Assembly (NCBI GenBank): GCA_905181735.1
Contig: CAJIYR010000001.1
Location: 124,001-188,000, forward strand
Reading direction: 5' to 3'
Length of the DNA: 64,000 nt
Source: an uncultured Hyphomicrobiales bacterium
GTDB taxonomy: Bacteria > Pseudomonadota > Alphaproteobacteria > Rhizobiales > TMED25
Shown here: positions 26,148 to 34,515 of the stretch, piece by piece
How positions within the stretch are numbered: the stretch's first letter is position 1
Layout: each line of letters opens with the position of its first letter
Position numbers and translations under genes: made by a program
Notes under the pieces: generated by a model
What the model was told of the DNA's origin: nothing
Seen by the model: only the letters and a program-made list of their open reading frames with translations
Database searches by the model: none

Positions 26148-26522
26148 CTAAACCAAATATTCATTAACTTTATCTAAGAAAGGTTGCATTGATATAGGTT
26201 TTGACATGTAACCTTCACACCCTAGGGCAAGAATTTTATCTTTATCTTCCTGAAGAGCAAAAGCAGTTATTGCTATAATAGGGATATGAGATAAGCTGCT
26301 ATCTTCTTTAACCCATTTTATAATATCAAGGCCAGATATTTTTGGTAATTGTATATCCATAAGTATTAAATTTGGCATATTAACTTGTATGAGATTTAAC
26401 GCAGCAAGAGGATCCAAGCATTGTATGACTTCGCAATCTATAGTAATTAGAAGATCGTTAAATAATTTCATATTAAGTTCGTTGTCTTCAACAATAAGAA
26501 CTTTTCTATTTTTTATAGACAT
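26148..26522 (-). CDS. divK: Single-domain response regulator DivK
   Basis: Receiver-only protein of 124 residues. In Caulobacter DivK is phosphorylated and dephosphorylated by DivJ and PleC and controls the CtrA cell-cycle pathway. The N-terminus VLIVEDNELNMKLFNDLL and the stretch LILMDIQLPKISGLD are nearly those of known DivK proteins. The acidic pair is E12-D13, the phosphoacceptor is Asp56, and the conserved T and K are in IAITAF and SKPIS. PleD often follows in relatives, but here only the structured element and rpmG lie beyond. The upstream promoter region shared with the RidA gene holds a 20-bp perfect inverted repeat. Confidence 0.92.
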   Translation of the reverse strand: MSIKNRKVLIVEDNELNMKLFNDLLITIDCEVIQCLDPLAALNLIQVNMPNLILMDIQLPKISGLDIIKWVKEDSSLSHIPIIAITAFALQEDKDKILALGCEGYMSKPISMQPFLDKVNEYLV

Positions 26523-26573
26523 CTAATTTTCATTTAATTTAACTTAACATTTCATCTAATTGGTTATCTAGAC

Positions 26574-26621
26574 TTGTAACATTATACAAATATATATTTA
26601 GATATTTGTATAATGTTACAA
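26574..26621. repeat. 20-bp perfect inverted repeat in divergent promoter region
   Basis: The left arm TTGTAACATTATACAAATAT (26574-26593) and its exact reverse complement (26602-26621) flank an 8-base spacer. The repeat lies 52 bp from the divK start and 83 bp from the RidA start, between divergent genes. It is not an end-of-gene terminator for either gene. It could be an operator, a cruciform or a transcript hairpin in one leader. Confidence 0.9.
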
Positions 26622-26703
26622 ACAACTATAAAATCTATTTTAAAATACCTATAAAATAATTAATATTTAATAAAATTACCAACAGCAAAGAAAAGAAAAA
26701 TTT

Positions 26704-27186
26704 ATGCCAAGCAGAATAGCAAAAAATTTAGAAGCAAATAAAATTATATTACCTGTTTCTCAGAAATCTATCGGTCTTTATAGTCCCTATAGAATATCAG
26801 GAAATTTATTGTTTATATCAGGGCAACTACCAATTGAAGATGGAAAGATAATGAATAAAAAAATACCTCACAAAACTGAGGAACTAGAAATTATTTCACT
26901 TAAATCTGCAGCAAAACTATGCATGCTAAACGTTATATCTCAAGCAAACCATGCATTAGAATTAAATCTAGACAGAGTTGTTTCAATACCGAAAGTAAAT
27001 ATTTATCTAGCATTAGATCAAAATTCTAACTTTGAGAAACATGCTGATATAGCAAATGTAGCCTCTCAGTTACTAAAAGATGTATTTGAAGACAAAGGGT
27101 TGCATTCAAGGTCAACTATAGGTTGTTGTTCCCTACCCCTTAACGCTTCAGTTGAAATAGATGCTATAATTGAAATTTTATCCTAA
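26704..27186 (+). CDS. RidA/YjgF/UK114 family protein
   Basis: Member of the RidA family, whose best-known members deaminate reactive enamine/imine intermediates. Length is 160 residues, longer than RidA itself (about 130) and like the YjgF subfamily with an N-terminal extension. Conserved segments are ISGQLPIEDGKI (about 39-50), ALELNLDRVVSIPKVNIYLA and the C-terminal LPLNASVEIDAII. The arginine typical of active RidA (usually in a P-x-R-x-x-x motif) is not evident in SRSTIGCCSLPLNASVEID, so enzymatic activity is uncertain. It reads toward the GNAT-like gene and probably shares a transcript with it. Confidence 0.8.
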   Translation: MPSRIAKNLEANKIILPVSQKSIGLYSPYRISGNLLFISGQLPIEDGKIMNKKIPHKTEELEIISLKSAAKLCMLNVISQANHALELNLDRVVSIPKVNIYLALDQNSNFEKHADIANVASQLLKDVFEDKGLHSRSTIGCCSLPLNASVEIDAIIEILS

Positions 27187-27218
27187 AGAAATTTTCAAAA
27201 CAATTAAGGAAAAAAAAT

Positions 27219-28361
27219 ATTACAAGTAATAAAATTACAATAGAAGAAAGCGCTTCTAATATAGGGATCCATGAGTGGAATAAATTAAAAATTGAAAATC
27301 CATTCATGTCATATGAATTCATAAGTTCTTTGGAAATATCAGGTTGTGTATCAGAGAATACAGGTTGGAATGCTCAACACGTAACAATGAAGGATGATGA
27401 AAATAAAATTCTAGGAATTATACCTTCTTACATAAAAGAACATTCATATGGTGAATATGTGTTTGATCAATCGTGGGCTGAGTTCTACGATAAACTTGGT
27501 CTAAATTATTATCCTAAATTACAGTCTTGCATACCATTTACCCCTGTTACAAGCCGTAAACTATTATTAAGCGAGGGTATTGATGATGTAAATGCAAATA
27601 CATTGGCCGCTTCAATAAAAGATATTGTAAATGACAAGGGTTTATCGAGTGCTCATTTAACATTCTGTACAAAAGATGAGGTGGATATTTTGCAAAGACA
27701 TAATTTCTTGCAGAGAACAAGCCAACAATTTAGGTGGGAAAATAATAATTATCAAACATTTGATAATTTTCTAGAAAATTTGACCTCTAGAAAAAGAAAA
27801 ATGATACGAAAAGAAAGAAAATATGTCGAAAGTAGTGATATTAAAATAGAAATAATCTCAGGAAAAGATATTACAGACGAGCATCTTGATGCATTCTACC
27901 GCTTCTATAAAGACACTTGCAGAAGAAAATGGGGGCACGCTTATTTAAACAGAGAATTCTTTGGTTTAATTGCAGAAAAAATGCCTGATAAAATGATACT
28001 AATATTAGCTCGTTTTGGACTTAACTATATTGCATCAAGTTTACATATAATTGGCGAAGACAGGCTCTATGGAAGATACTGGGGGGGAGAGACGCATGAT
28101 AGTTTTCTTCATTTTGAACTATGTTTCTATCAAGCTATTGAATATGCAATATGTAATAAGTTACAATATATTGAAGCCGGGGCTGGTGGATACCATAAAA
28201 TATCAAGAGGTTATGTGCCTATTTTAACTTATTCAGCTCATTATATGAATATTCCTGAGATACATTCTGTTGTTAAAGATTATTTGACAAAAGAATGCGA
28301 GCTAAATAATTCAAATCTTAAAGAATTAGAAAATAATTTACCCTACAAGAAAATATTATAA
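27219..28361 (+). CDS. GNAT-fold acyltransferase, PF04339-type (peptidogalycan biosynthesis/recognition family)
   Basis: Putative N-acyltransferase of the PF04339 family, related in fold to FemAB. Its substrate is unknown. Visible family segments are NPFMSYEFISSLE, LTSRKRKMIRKERK and GRYWGGE, with EAGAGGYHKISRGY near the C-terminus. The first ATG (27306) falls inside the conserved NPF(L/M)S opening and has no ribosome-binding site. The frame is open upstream, with AAGGA at 27206-27210 eight bases before an ATT codon at 27219, so I place the start there (380 residues). A point change of ATG to ATT, or an error in the sequence, is the alternative. From 27306 the protein would have 351 residues. 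Confidence 0.78.
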   Translation: MTSNKITIEESASNIGIHEWNKLKIENPFMSYEFISSLEISGCVSENTGWNAQHVTMKDDENKILGIIPSYIKEHSYGEYVFDQSWAEFYDKLGLNYYPKLQSCIPFTPVTSRKLLLSEGIDDVNANTLAASIKDIVNDKGLSSAHLTFCTKDEVDILQRHNFLQRTSQQFRWENNNYQTFDNFLENLTSRKRKMIRKERKYVESSDIKIEIISGKDITDEHLDAFYRFYKDTCRRKWGHAYLNREFFGLIAEKMPDKMILILARFGLNYIASSLHIIGEDRLYGRYWGGETHDSFLHFELCFYQAIEYAICNKLQYIEAGAGGYHKISRGYVPILTYSAHYMNIPEIHSVVKDYLTKECELNNSNLKELENNLPYKKIL

Positions 28362-28370
28362 GGACAAATA

Positions 28371-28781
28371 ATGAAAAAATACGATGAAAAAAATATTTTT
28401 TTAAAAATTATTAAAAATGAAATACCTTGTATTAAAGTTTACGAAGACAGCTCTGTCCTCGCAATCATGGACGCATTCCCAACAGCGCCAGGACATATTC
28501 TTGTATTACCAAAGGACCAATCAAGGAATATTATTGATATAAATACCGAAGATCTAAAAAAACTTATGTTAGCCGTGCAGAAAATCGCACAAGCTCAAAA
28601 GATAGCTTTTAAAGCTGATGGAATAAAAATTCAACATAATTGCGAAGAAGCTGGAGGTCAGGTTATATTCCATACACATGTTCACATTATACCTTTTTAC
28701 AAAGAAGAAAATGAAAACCTCATGGCCAAAACAGATGCAGGACAACAGGCAGAAATTTTAAAAAAATACCTTAAAAATTAA
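28371..28781 (+). CDS. HIT family nucleotide-binding protein
   Basis: Histidine-triad hydrolase of 136 residues, probably acting on AMP-linked substrates as in the Hint branch. The triad is H101-T-H103-V-H105 (FHTHVHIIPF). The N-terminal part has IFLKIIKNEIPCIKVYEDSS and the AFPTAPGHILVLPK segment typical of the family. An AAGGACAA sequence lies just before the ATG. It is 9 bp after the GNAT-like gene and ends 8 bp before the convergent clpA stop. Confidence 0.92.
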   Translation: MKKYDEKNIFLKIIKNEIPCIKVYEDSSVLAIMDAFPTAPGHILVLPKDQSRNIIDINTEDLKKLMLAVQKIAQAQKIAFKADGIKIQHNCEEAGGQVIFHTHVHIIPFYKEENENLMAKTDAGQQAEILKKYLKN

Positions 28782-28789
28782 TTTTTATA

Positions 28790-31144
28790 TTAATTAGTTT
28801 TTATTTTTTCTGTTTTTCTTAAAGAGTTTTTCTTATCAGAAGAGTTTTTCTTATCTTGCGATTCTCTTTTTGTAACCTCTTTCTGATCTGAAATTTTAAC
28901 AAATACTTCTGAATTTGATTTTCCAGTAACTTTCAAGCATACCTCAACATTTCCACCTTTTTTTAACTTTCCAAACAGCAGATGGTCTGCAAGCGGTTTC
29001 TTTATATGTTTATCTATTAATCTTGCTAAAGGCCTTGCTCCATAACTAGAATCGCAACCATTCAACGCAAACCAATCGTGAGCTTCTTGCTTGAGTGTTA
29101 TCGTAACACCTTTTTTTTCTAATTGATTTTCAAGGTTTATAATGAATTTATCTACAACACGTCTCATAACATCAATAGATAACTTATTAAATGATATTAC
29201 AGAGTCTAAACGATTACGAAATTCAGGTGTAAACAGTTTTTTAATCGCTTCATTCTCATCATTTAACTCATTTAATTGTGAGGAAAAACCAATTTTCTCT
29301 CGTGTTAAGTCTTCCGCACCCGCATTGGTCGTCATTATCAAAACAACATTTCTAAAATCAATTTTCTTCCCATTGTGATCGGTTAAAGTTCCGTAATCCA
29401 TTACTTGTAGTAATATATTAAATAAATCAAAATGCGCCTTCTCAATCTCATCAAGCAAGAGGACGCAGTAAGGTGACTTATCTATTCCATCAGTTAATAA
29501 TCCACCTTGATCATAGCCAACGTATCCTGGTGGTGCTCCAATAAGCCTTGAGACGGTATGTCTTTCCATATACTCAGACATATCAAATCTTAGAAGTTCA
29601 ACACCTAAAATATCCGCCAATTGTTTTGCTAGTTCTGTTTTACCAACACCAGTGGGTCCGGAGAACAAATATGACCCTATAGGTTTTTGTTCATCCCTTA
29701 AACCAGATCTGGATAGCTTAATAGAAGATGCCAACATCTTTATGGCATTGTCTTGTCCAAAAACTTGCTGCTTTAAGTTAGATTCAAGGTTCTTAAGTAA
29801 ATTGTTATCACTTCTAGATATAGTTCTTGATGGTATTCTAGCCATTACAGCTAAAGTCTTTTCAATCTCTTTTATACCGATTTTTTTAACTCTTTTATTC
29901 TTGGGCAAAATCATTTGACTTGCACCCGTTTCATCAATTACATCAATCGCTTTATCTGGAAGTCTTTTTTCATGCATATATTTAGATGATAACTCAACAG
30001 CTGTTTCAATAGATTCATCACTAAAATTTATATTGTAAAAATCTTCAAAATACGGCTTAAGGCCCATTAATATTTCTATACTATCTTTTTGGCTTGGCTC
30101 TTCGATATCAATTTTTTGAAATCTTCTTACAAGCGCACGGTCCTTTTCGAAGTACTGGTTATATTCTTTGTAAGTAGTAGAGCCTATGCAACTTAATGCT
30201 CCTGACTGAAGTGCAGGCTTCAATAAATTTGCAGCGTCCATTGTACTGCCAGATGTAGAGCCAGATCCTATAATTGTATGTATCTCATCTATAAATAGAA
30301 TTGACTTATCAATAGATTCAATCTCTTGAACAACATCTTTAAGCCTCTCTTCAAAATCTCCCCTGTATCGAGTTCCTGCTAATAAACGTCCCAGATCTAA
30401 TTGGTATATTTGAGTTCCCAGCAAAGATTCAGAAACTTCTTTTCTAACAATTTTTAAAGCTAGCCCTTCTATAATAGCAGTCTTTCCAACACCAGGGTCC
30501 CCTACAAGTAGCGGGTTATTTTTTCTCCTTCTGCACAAAATTTGGCTAATCCTAACTATCTCAGAATCCCTTGCAATAACTGGATCAATTTTACCTTCTG
30601 TTGCTTTCTGGTTAAGGCTTGTACAATATTTTAGTATAGCGGAGGATTTGCTCTCACTATCTGAATACTCTCCTAGATCTATTTCTGAATCATCATCTTT
30701 TGTAGGGTTTTTAGACAGACCATGACTGAGATAACTAACGGCATCATAGCGAGTCATATTTTGTTGATGCAAAAAATAAGCAGCATAGCTTTCGCTTTCT
30801 GCAAATATAGCTATCAATATATTTGCACCGGTCACCTCATCCTTACTTGCAGACTGCACATGTATAACAGCCCTTTGCACAACCCTTTGAAAGCTTGTAG
30901 TTGGCTTAGGGTCTTCTAATTCTTCCATTACTAAATCATGAAGATCATTATCTATATAATCTGTTAAAGTTAGGATCAATACGTTAATGTCAACTGAACA
31001 AGCTTTCATAAGCTCCTTGCTGTCACTATCGCTCGTTAATGCTAACAAGAGATGTTCAAGTGTTGCGTATTCATGTTTTTTTTCTTTTGCAATCGAGAGG
31101 GCTTTATGAAGTGCTGTCTCTAAACCTTTTGAGAATGTTGGCAT
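28790..31144 (-). CDS. clpA: ATP-dependent Clp protease ATP-binding subunit ClpA
   Basis: Hexameric unfoldase that feeds proteins to ClpP, 784 residues. It has an N-terminal Clp_N repeat domain (about 1-145), a first AAA+ module with Walker A GDPGVGKTA, and a second with GPTGVGKTE and Walker B CVLLLDEIEKAH. The ClpP-docking loop IGF is visible in LTREKIGFSS. The C-terminus carries an unusual hydrophilic tail (SQDKKNSSDKKNSLRKTEK) rich in lysine and serine. It is downstream of clpS by 9 bp, the standard pair for N-degron degradation. ClpP is not in the window. Confidence 0.96.
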   Translation of the reverse strand: MPTFSKGLETALHKALSIAKEKKHEYATLEHLLLALTSDSDSKELMKACSVDINVLILTLTDYIDNDLHDLVMEELEDPKPTTSFQRVVQRAVIHVQSASKDEVTGANILIAIFAESESYAAYFLHQQNMTRYDAVSYLSHGLSKNPTKDDDSEIDLGEYSDSESKSSAILKYCTSLNQKATEGKIDPVIARDSEIVRISQILCRRRKNNPLLVGDPGVGKTAIIEGLALKIVRKEVSESLLGTQIYQLDLGRLLAGTRYRGDFEERLKDVVQEIESIDKSILFIDEIHTIIGSGSTSGSTMDAANLLKPALQSGALSCIGSTTYKEYNQYFEKDRALVRRFQKIDIEEPSQKDSIEILMGLKPYFEDFYNINFSDESIETAVELSSKYMHEKRLPDKAIDVIDETGASQMILPKNKRVKKIGIKEIEKTLAVMARIPSRTISRSDNNLLKNLESNLKQQVFGQDNAIKMLASSIKLSRSGLRDEQKPIGSYLFSGPTGVGKTELAKQLADILGVELLRFDMSEYMERHTVSRLIGAPPGYVGYDQGGLLTDGIDKSPYCVLLLDEIEKAHFDLFNILLQVMDYGTLTDHNGKKIDFRNVVLIMTTNAGAEDLTREKIGFSSQLNELNDENEAIKKLFTPEFRNRLDSVISFNKLSIDVMRRVVDKFIINLENQLEKKGVTITLKQEAHDWFALNGCDSSYGARPLARLIDKHIKKPLADHLLFGKLKKGGNVEVCLKVTGKSNSEVFVKISDQKEVTKRESQDKKNSSDKKNSLRKTEKIKTN

Positions 31145-31153
31145 TTATATTTC

Positions 31154-31486
31154 CTAACCTTTTTCCATTTTACATTGCAAGGGGTGATTATGCTTAATAG
31201 AATAAGCCATAACTTGCGTTACTTTAGTCTCTGCAACATCAAAAGAATAAAACCCACATAACCCAAGACCTTTTTGGTGAATATGAAGCATTATCTTCAT
31301 CGCTTCTTCTTCACTTTTAGAAAAGAATACGATCAGCACTTCGACAACAAATTCCATTGGAGTGTAATCATCGTTCAAAAGAACCACTTTATACTTACTA
31401 GGTTTTTTTGTTTTCTTCTTTGAAGAAACAAGTTCATTAGTATCTGTATTTATATCACTTCTAGAATCATTTATATTTTTACTCAT
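31154..31486 (-). CDS. clpS: ATP-dependent Clp protease adaptor ClpS
   Basis: Adaptor of 110 residues that binds N-degron substrates and hands them to ClpA. The core [19 protein letters not shown] (about 33-51) contains the residues that line the N-end binding pocket. [19 protein letters not shown] follows. A disordered N-terminal arm of about 25 residues, needed for delivery to ClpA, precedes the core. It is the first gene of the clpSA operon and is divergent from the carboxypeptidase gene across 159 bp. Confidence 0.95.
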   Translation of the reverse strand: MSKNINDSRSDINTDTNELVSSKKKTKKPSKYKVVLLNDDYTPMEFVVEVLIVFFSKSEEEAMKIMLHIHQKGLGLCGFYSFDVAETKVTQVMAYSIKHNHPLQCKMEKG

Positions 31487-31645
31487 GATATATACTTGGT
31501 TACAAAATTTTATAAATCAAATAATTAAAAAAAAAAATACTAATAATTCTGTGGAGTAAGAGTTCATCTTAACTAAAATGTAACTCATTATATTTAAACG
31601 TATAATTATAAATTATATAATCTACAAATTGTACAATCTGCAAAT

Positions 31646-32632
31646 ATGAAAATATTAAATAAAATAAATCTTATGACTCTAAAAATATTGCTATTAGTTA
31701 CTGTATTTGCATTTACCAATCTTAGCTGCACTAACAATTCATTTTCAGCTACCAATAGCAATTATTCATCGCTTGTAATGGATGCAAAAACTGGAGAAAT
31801 AATACATCACGTAAACGGATATAAAAAAAGATACCCCGCGTCTTTAACAAAAATGATGACTTTGTATATATTGTTTGAGGAAATAAAAAAAGGTTCAATA
31901 AAAAAAACTGATTTAATATATTTTTCAAGAAACGCATCAAACAAACAACCTTCAAAATTAGGCATTCCTTCTGGAGGATCAATATCAGTAGATACCGCTA
32001 TAAAATCATTAGCAATAAAATCAGCAAATGATGTAGCTACTGCAGTAGCAGAACATATCTCTAAAACAGAAGTGCTATTCTCAAATAAAATGAGTGTGAC
32101 TGCAAAAAAACTGGGAATGCAAAATACGGTTTTCAAGAATGCTTCAGGATTACCTAATAGTAAACAAGTAACAACTCCTTACGATATGGTAATATTAGGG
32201 TTAAGGATTAAAAATGACTTTCCTAACGAGTATTATGTATTCGGATTAAAGTCCTTCTCATACAATAACAAAAAATATAACAGTCATAATAAATTGCTAT
32301 TTAGTTATGAGGGAGCCAATGGCATCAAGACCGGTTTTACTAACGCATCAGGTTTTAATGTTGTTACTTCAATAGAAAAAGATAATAAACATGCTATAGC
32401 AGTTGTTATGGGCGGAAGTACAGGAACAGTTAGAGATTATAATATGACCAAGGTTTTAAATAAATCATTTCAAAAATTATCAAAGGCAATGAATTTACCA
32501 ATAAAAAACCCCTATAAAAATAGTAATACAAACTCTCTTCCAGAAATTAAAATAAGATTAAACAATACTTCTTACTTTGATCAAATGAAATTAAAAGTTA
32601 ACAGGATAATAAACTTAGTTCCGTATAATTAA
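31646..32632 (+). CDS. D-alanyl-D-alanine carboxypeptidase (peptidase S11, PBP5/6 type)
   Basis: Periplasmic low-molecular-weight penicillin-binding protein that trims the terminal D-Ala of peptidoglycan stem peptides. The three active-site motifs are present: S66-L-T-K69 (YPASLTKMMT), S126-A-N128 (KSANDVA) and K228-T-G230 (GIKTGFT). An N-terminal hydrophobic signal (about 8-27) probably ends near SFSA. The NLSC sequence there is a poor lipobox. The 328 residues lack most of the PBP5 C-terminal domain. A TATAAT (31616-31621) lies 24 bp before the ATG. Confidence 0.93.
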   Translation: MKILNKINLMTLKILLLVTVFAFTNLSCTNNSFSATNSNYSSLVMDAKTGEIIHHVNGYKKRYPASLTKMMTLYILFEEIKKGSIKKTDLIYFSRNASNKQPSKLGIPSGGSISVDTAIKSLAIKSANDVATAVAEHISKTEVLFSNKMSVTAKKLGMQNTVFKNASGLPNSKQVTTPYDMVILGLRIKNDFPNEYYVFGLKSFSYNNKKYNSHNKLLFSYEGANGIKTGFTNASGFNVVTSIEKDNKHAIAVVMGGSTGTVRDYNMTKVLNKSFQKLSKAMNLPIKNPYKNSNTNSLPEIKIRLNNTSYFDQMKLKVNRIINLVPYN

Positions 32633-32660
32633 AAAAATACACTAACATGAATATGGTATT

Positions 32661-33011
32661 TCATTTATTCCTAAACTTATTCATCAACAAATCATGTGCA
32701 GCATTGACTTTTACAGCAAGGTAATTACTACCCCCATTATCGGGATGAATTTTTTTCATCAACTTTCGATAAGCTAACTCAATCTCATCAGCACTTGAAT
32801 CAACCCTTACTCCAAGTATTTCTGCCGCCTCATCTAATGTATAGACAGAGCTGTTGCTCTTTTTTTGTGTATTTTTTGTCTTATTATTTTTTATAAAAAA
32901 AGAGATATTTCGGATCAAAAATGGTAAAAAATAAAATAACGAGCCAAGTACTTTGATTTTTGTAAGAAATAGTAACAAGGGAATAATAATTAAAACAAAT
33001 AAATAGATCAT
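32661..33011 (-). CDS. Membrane-anchored J-domain protein, TIM14/Pam18-like
   Basis: DnaJ-type co-chaperone of 116 residues that would stimulate a DnaK-family ATPase at the inner membrane. Two hydrophobic segments fill residues 1-40. The J domain occupies the C-terminal 60 residues with the HPD motif at 89-91 (KIHPDNGGS). The arrangement of N-terminal membrane anchor and C-terminal short J domain resembles mitochondrial Tim14 and its alphaproteobacterial relatives. The client is unknown. The gene is 40 bp downstream of the DUF1489 gene on the same strand. Confidence 0.88.
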   Translation of the reverse strand: MIYLFVLIIIPLLLFLTKIKVLGSLFYFLPFLIRNISFFIKNNKTKNTQKKSNSSVYTLDEAAEILGVRVDSSADEIELAYRKLMKKIHPDNGGSNYLAVKVNAAHDLLMNKFRNK

Positions 33012-33051
33012 TTAAACCTTACATTCTTGAACATAGGATACTTCCTATTCC

Positions 33052-33495
33052 TTATAACAAGCTTAATCTATCAAGCTCTTCTAATACAGTATTGTTAATA
33101 TCTTGCTTTGCGTAAAGACATATATCATCCGGTGCTTCATTTTGCTTTAGGTATCTCCATCCCTGGAATGGTCTTTTTGGTATTTTCTGTGTTAAAAATA
33201 TCTTATCTGACAGACCTATGACACAAACCTTTTTCTGGTCTTGTGATTCTAAATTAAAGGAACCAATTATTTTTTGCCTAAGTGAAATCTTGCCAGCAAC
33301 AACCCAATATAATGAACCAGTATCTGAATCAATAATTTCATTGATCATCTTAGGAGTATTTCTTGTTTTAAAACACCTATTATATAAATGATTTTCTTGA
33401 GATAATAGGTGAGCGTTTAAAGTTTGCCTGTCTATAAGCTCATCAATAGCTTTAATGCCAACTGCTAATTTTATAATATTTAAAGATTCGGACAT
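33052..33495 (-). CDS. DUF1489 family protein
   Basis: Protein of 147 residues of unknown function from a family seen almost only in alphaproteobacteria. The signature stretches are NIIKLAVGIKAIDEL at the start, GSLYWVVAGKISLRQKIIG in the middle and KRPFQGWRYLKQNEAPDD near the C-terminus. No signal peptide, membrane segment or known catalytic motif is evident. It reads toward the J-domain gene, 40 bp away, and may share its transcript. Confidence 0.85.
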   Translation of the reverse strand: MSESLNIIKLAVGIKAIDELIDRQTLNAHLLSQENHLYNRCFKTRNTPKMINEIIDSDTGSLYWVVAGKISLRQKIIGSFNLESQDQKKVCVIGLSDKIFLTQKIPKRPFQGWRYLKQNEAPDDICLYAKQDINNTVLEELDRLSLL

Positions 33496-33608
33496 TTTTG
33501 TTTTACAAATTATTGTTATCTAAATTCTACAGTAAAAATAAGTTACCATAATACATATTTGAAGTTTAATGGATTAAATGACATATGTAAATAATATCAA
33601 TGACAATG

Positions 33609-33626
33609 TGTGTTAGGATTAACACA
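33609..33626 (-). terminator. Candidate hairpin downstream of tRNA-Leu
   Basis: TGTGTTA (33609-33615) and TAACACA (33620-33626) form a 7-bp stem with a 4-base loop, about 20 bp beyond the tRNA 3' end. There is no T run after it, but six T residues follow the CCA end directly. It may end transcription or mark 3' processing. Confidence 0.35.
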
Positions 33627-33647
33627 AGCAGACTATCACATAAAAAA

Positions 33648-33734
33648 TGGTGCGGTCGAGAAGACTCGAACTTCCAAGGAGTTGCCTCCACAGCGACCTC
33701 AACGCTGCGCGTCTACCAATTCCGCCACGACCGC
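33648..33734 (-). tRNA. tRNA-Leu (anticodon GAG)
   Basis: Complete class II cloverleaf on the minus strand. The acceptor stem GCGGTCG pairs with CGACCGC, and CCA is encoded (33648-33650). The anticodon stem CAGCG/CGCTG encloses loop TTGAGGT, giving anticodon GAG (33698-33700), which reads CUC and CUU leucine codons. A variable arm of leucine type and the T arm TTCGAGT follow. Confidence 0.95.
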
Positions 33735-33748
33735 ATAACATTAAAACA

Positions 33749-33777
33749 ATTATATTAAATAATACAATTAATGCTAA
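33749..33777 (-). promoter_or_regulatory. tRNA-Leu promoter
   Basis: On the minus strand, TTAGCA (33777-33772), a 17-bp spacer and a perfect TATAAT (33754-33749) form a sigma70-type promoter. The tRNA begins 14 bp after the -10 box. Confidence 0.6.
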
Positions 33778-33834
33778 TATATATAATATTATCTTATAGT
33801 AAATCAGTTTAATAATTACAAAAGCAATTATCAG

Positions 33835-34515
33835 ATGAAAAAAATTATTGAGTGGGCTAGTAGCGCAAATCTTATAGATTATGAAGTTGCCTGTAATATT
33901 ATGGAAGAAAGGGTTAATAATATAATTAATAAGGATGCGAACGAATTAATTTGGCTAGTAGAGCATCCTTCAATATATACAGCTGGAACAAGTTCTAAGG
34001 ATAAAGACTTGATTGAGAAAGGCAGGTTCCCTGTTTACAAGACAGGAAGAGGTGGTCAATACACCTACCACGGCCCCGGTCAAAGAGTCATTTATTTTAT
34101 GCTAAATCTAGAAAATCATGAAAAAAATATAAGAAAATTTATAGATAAACTAGAACTATTAATAATAAATACCCTTCGTGATATTGGTGTAGAAAGCTTT
34201 ACGAGAAAAGATAGAATTGGTATTTGGGTTTACAATGAAAATAAAGAAGAGGAAAAAATAGCAGCTATAGGGTTAAGAGTAAAAAAATGGATAAGCTACC
34301 ATGGTATATCTATTAACATATCACCAAATATTAGTCATTTTACCAGCATTGTACCATGCGGGATTTCTGGTTACGGAGTGACGAGTTTGCATGATTTAGG
34401 AAAAGAAATATCTATGAGTAATTTTGACGACTATTTGTACAAAAACTTTCTAGATATATTTGCAGCAAAAAACCAAACCATCGAAATAATTACCGAATCT
34501 AAATCTTATGAATAA
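33835..34515 (+). CDS. lipB: Octanoyl-ACP:protein N-octanoyltransferase
   Basis: Moves an octanoyl group from acyl carrier protein to the lipoyl domains of 2-oxoacid dehydrogenases and related proteins, the first step of lipoate assembly. The 226 residues have the RGGQYTYHGPGQ motif (about 72-83). The catalytic lysine is K141 in KIAAIGLRV and the catalytic cysteine C175 in SIVPCGISG. The start has no clear ribosome-binding site. Its 3' end overlaps the convergent ATP12-family gene by 17 bp. LipA, the partner enzyme, is not in the window. Confidence 0.95.
   Translation: MKKIIEWASSANLIDYEVACNIMEERVNNIINKDANELIWLVEHPSIYTAGTSSKDKDLIEKGRFPVYKTGRGGQYTYHGPGQRVIYFMLNLENHEKNIRKFIDKLELLIINTLRDIGVESFTRKDRIGIWVYNENKEEEKIAAIGLRVKKWISYHGISINISPNISHFTSIVPCGISGYGVTSLHDLGKEISMSNFDDYLYKNFLDIFAAKNQTIEIITESKSYE

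Noticed and set aside
26574-26621. MITE or insertion-sequence remnant
   Set aside because: No target duplication or second copy is seen in the window, and the arms are separated by only 8 bases.
31646-31735. Lipoprotein signal in the carboxypeptidase
   Set aside because: NLSC does not fit the lipobox well, and cleavage near SFSA is as likely.
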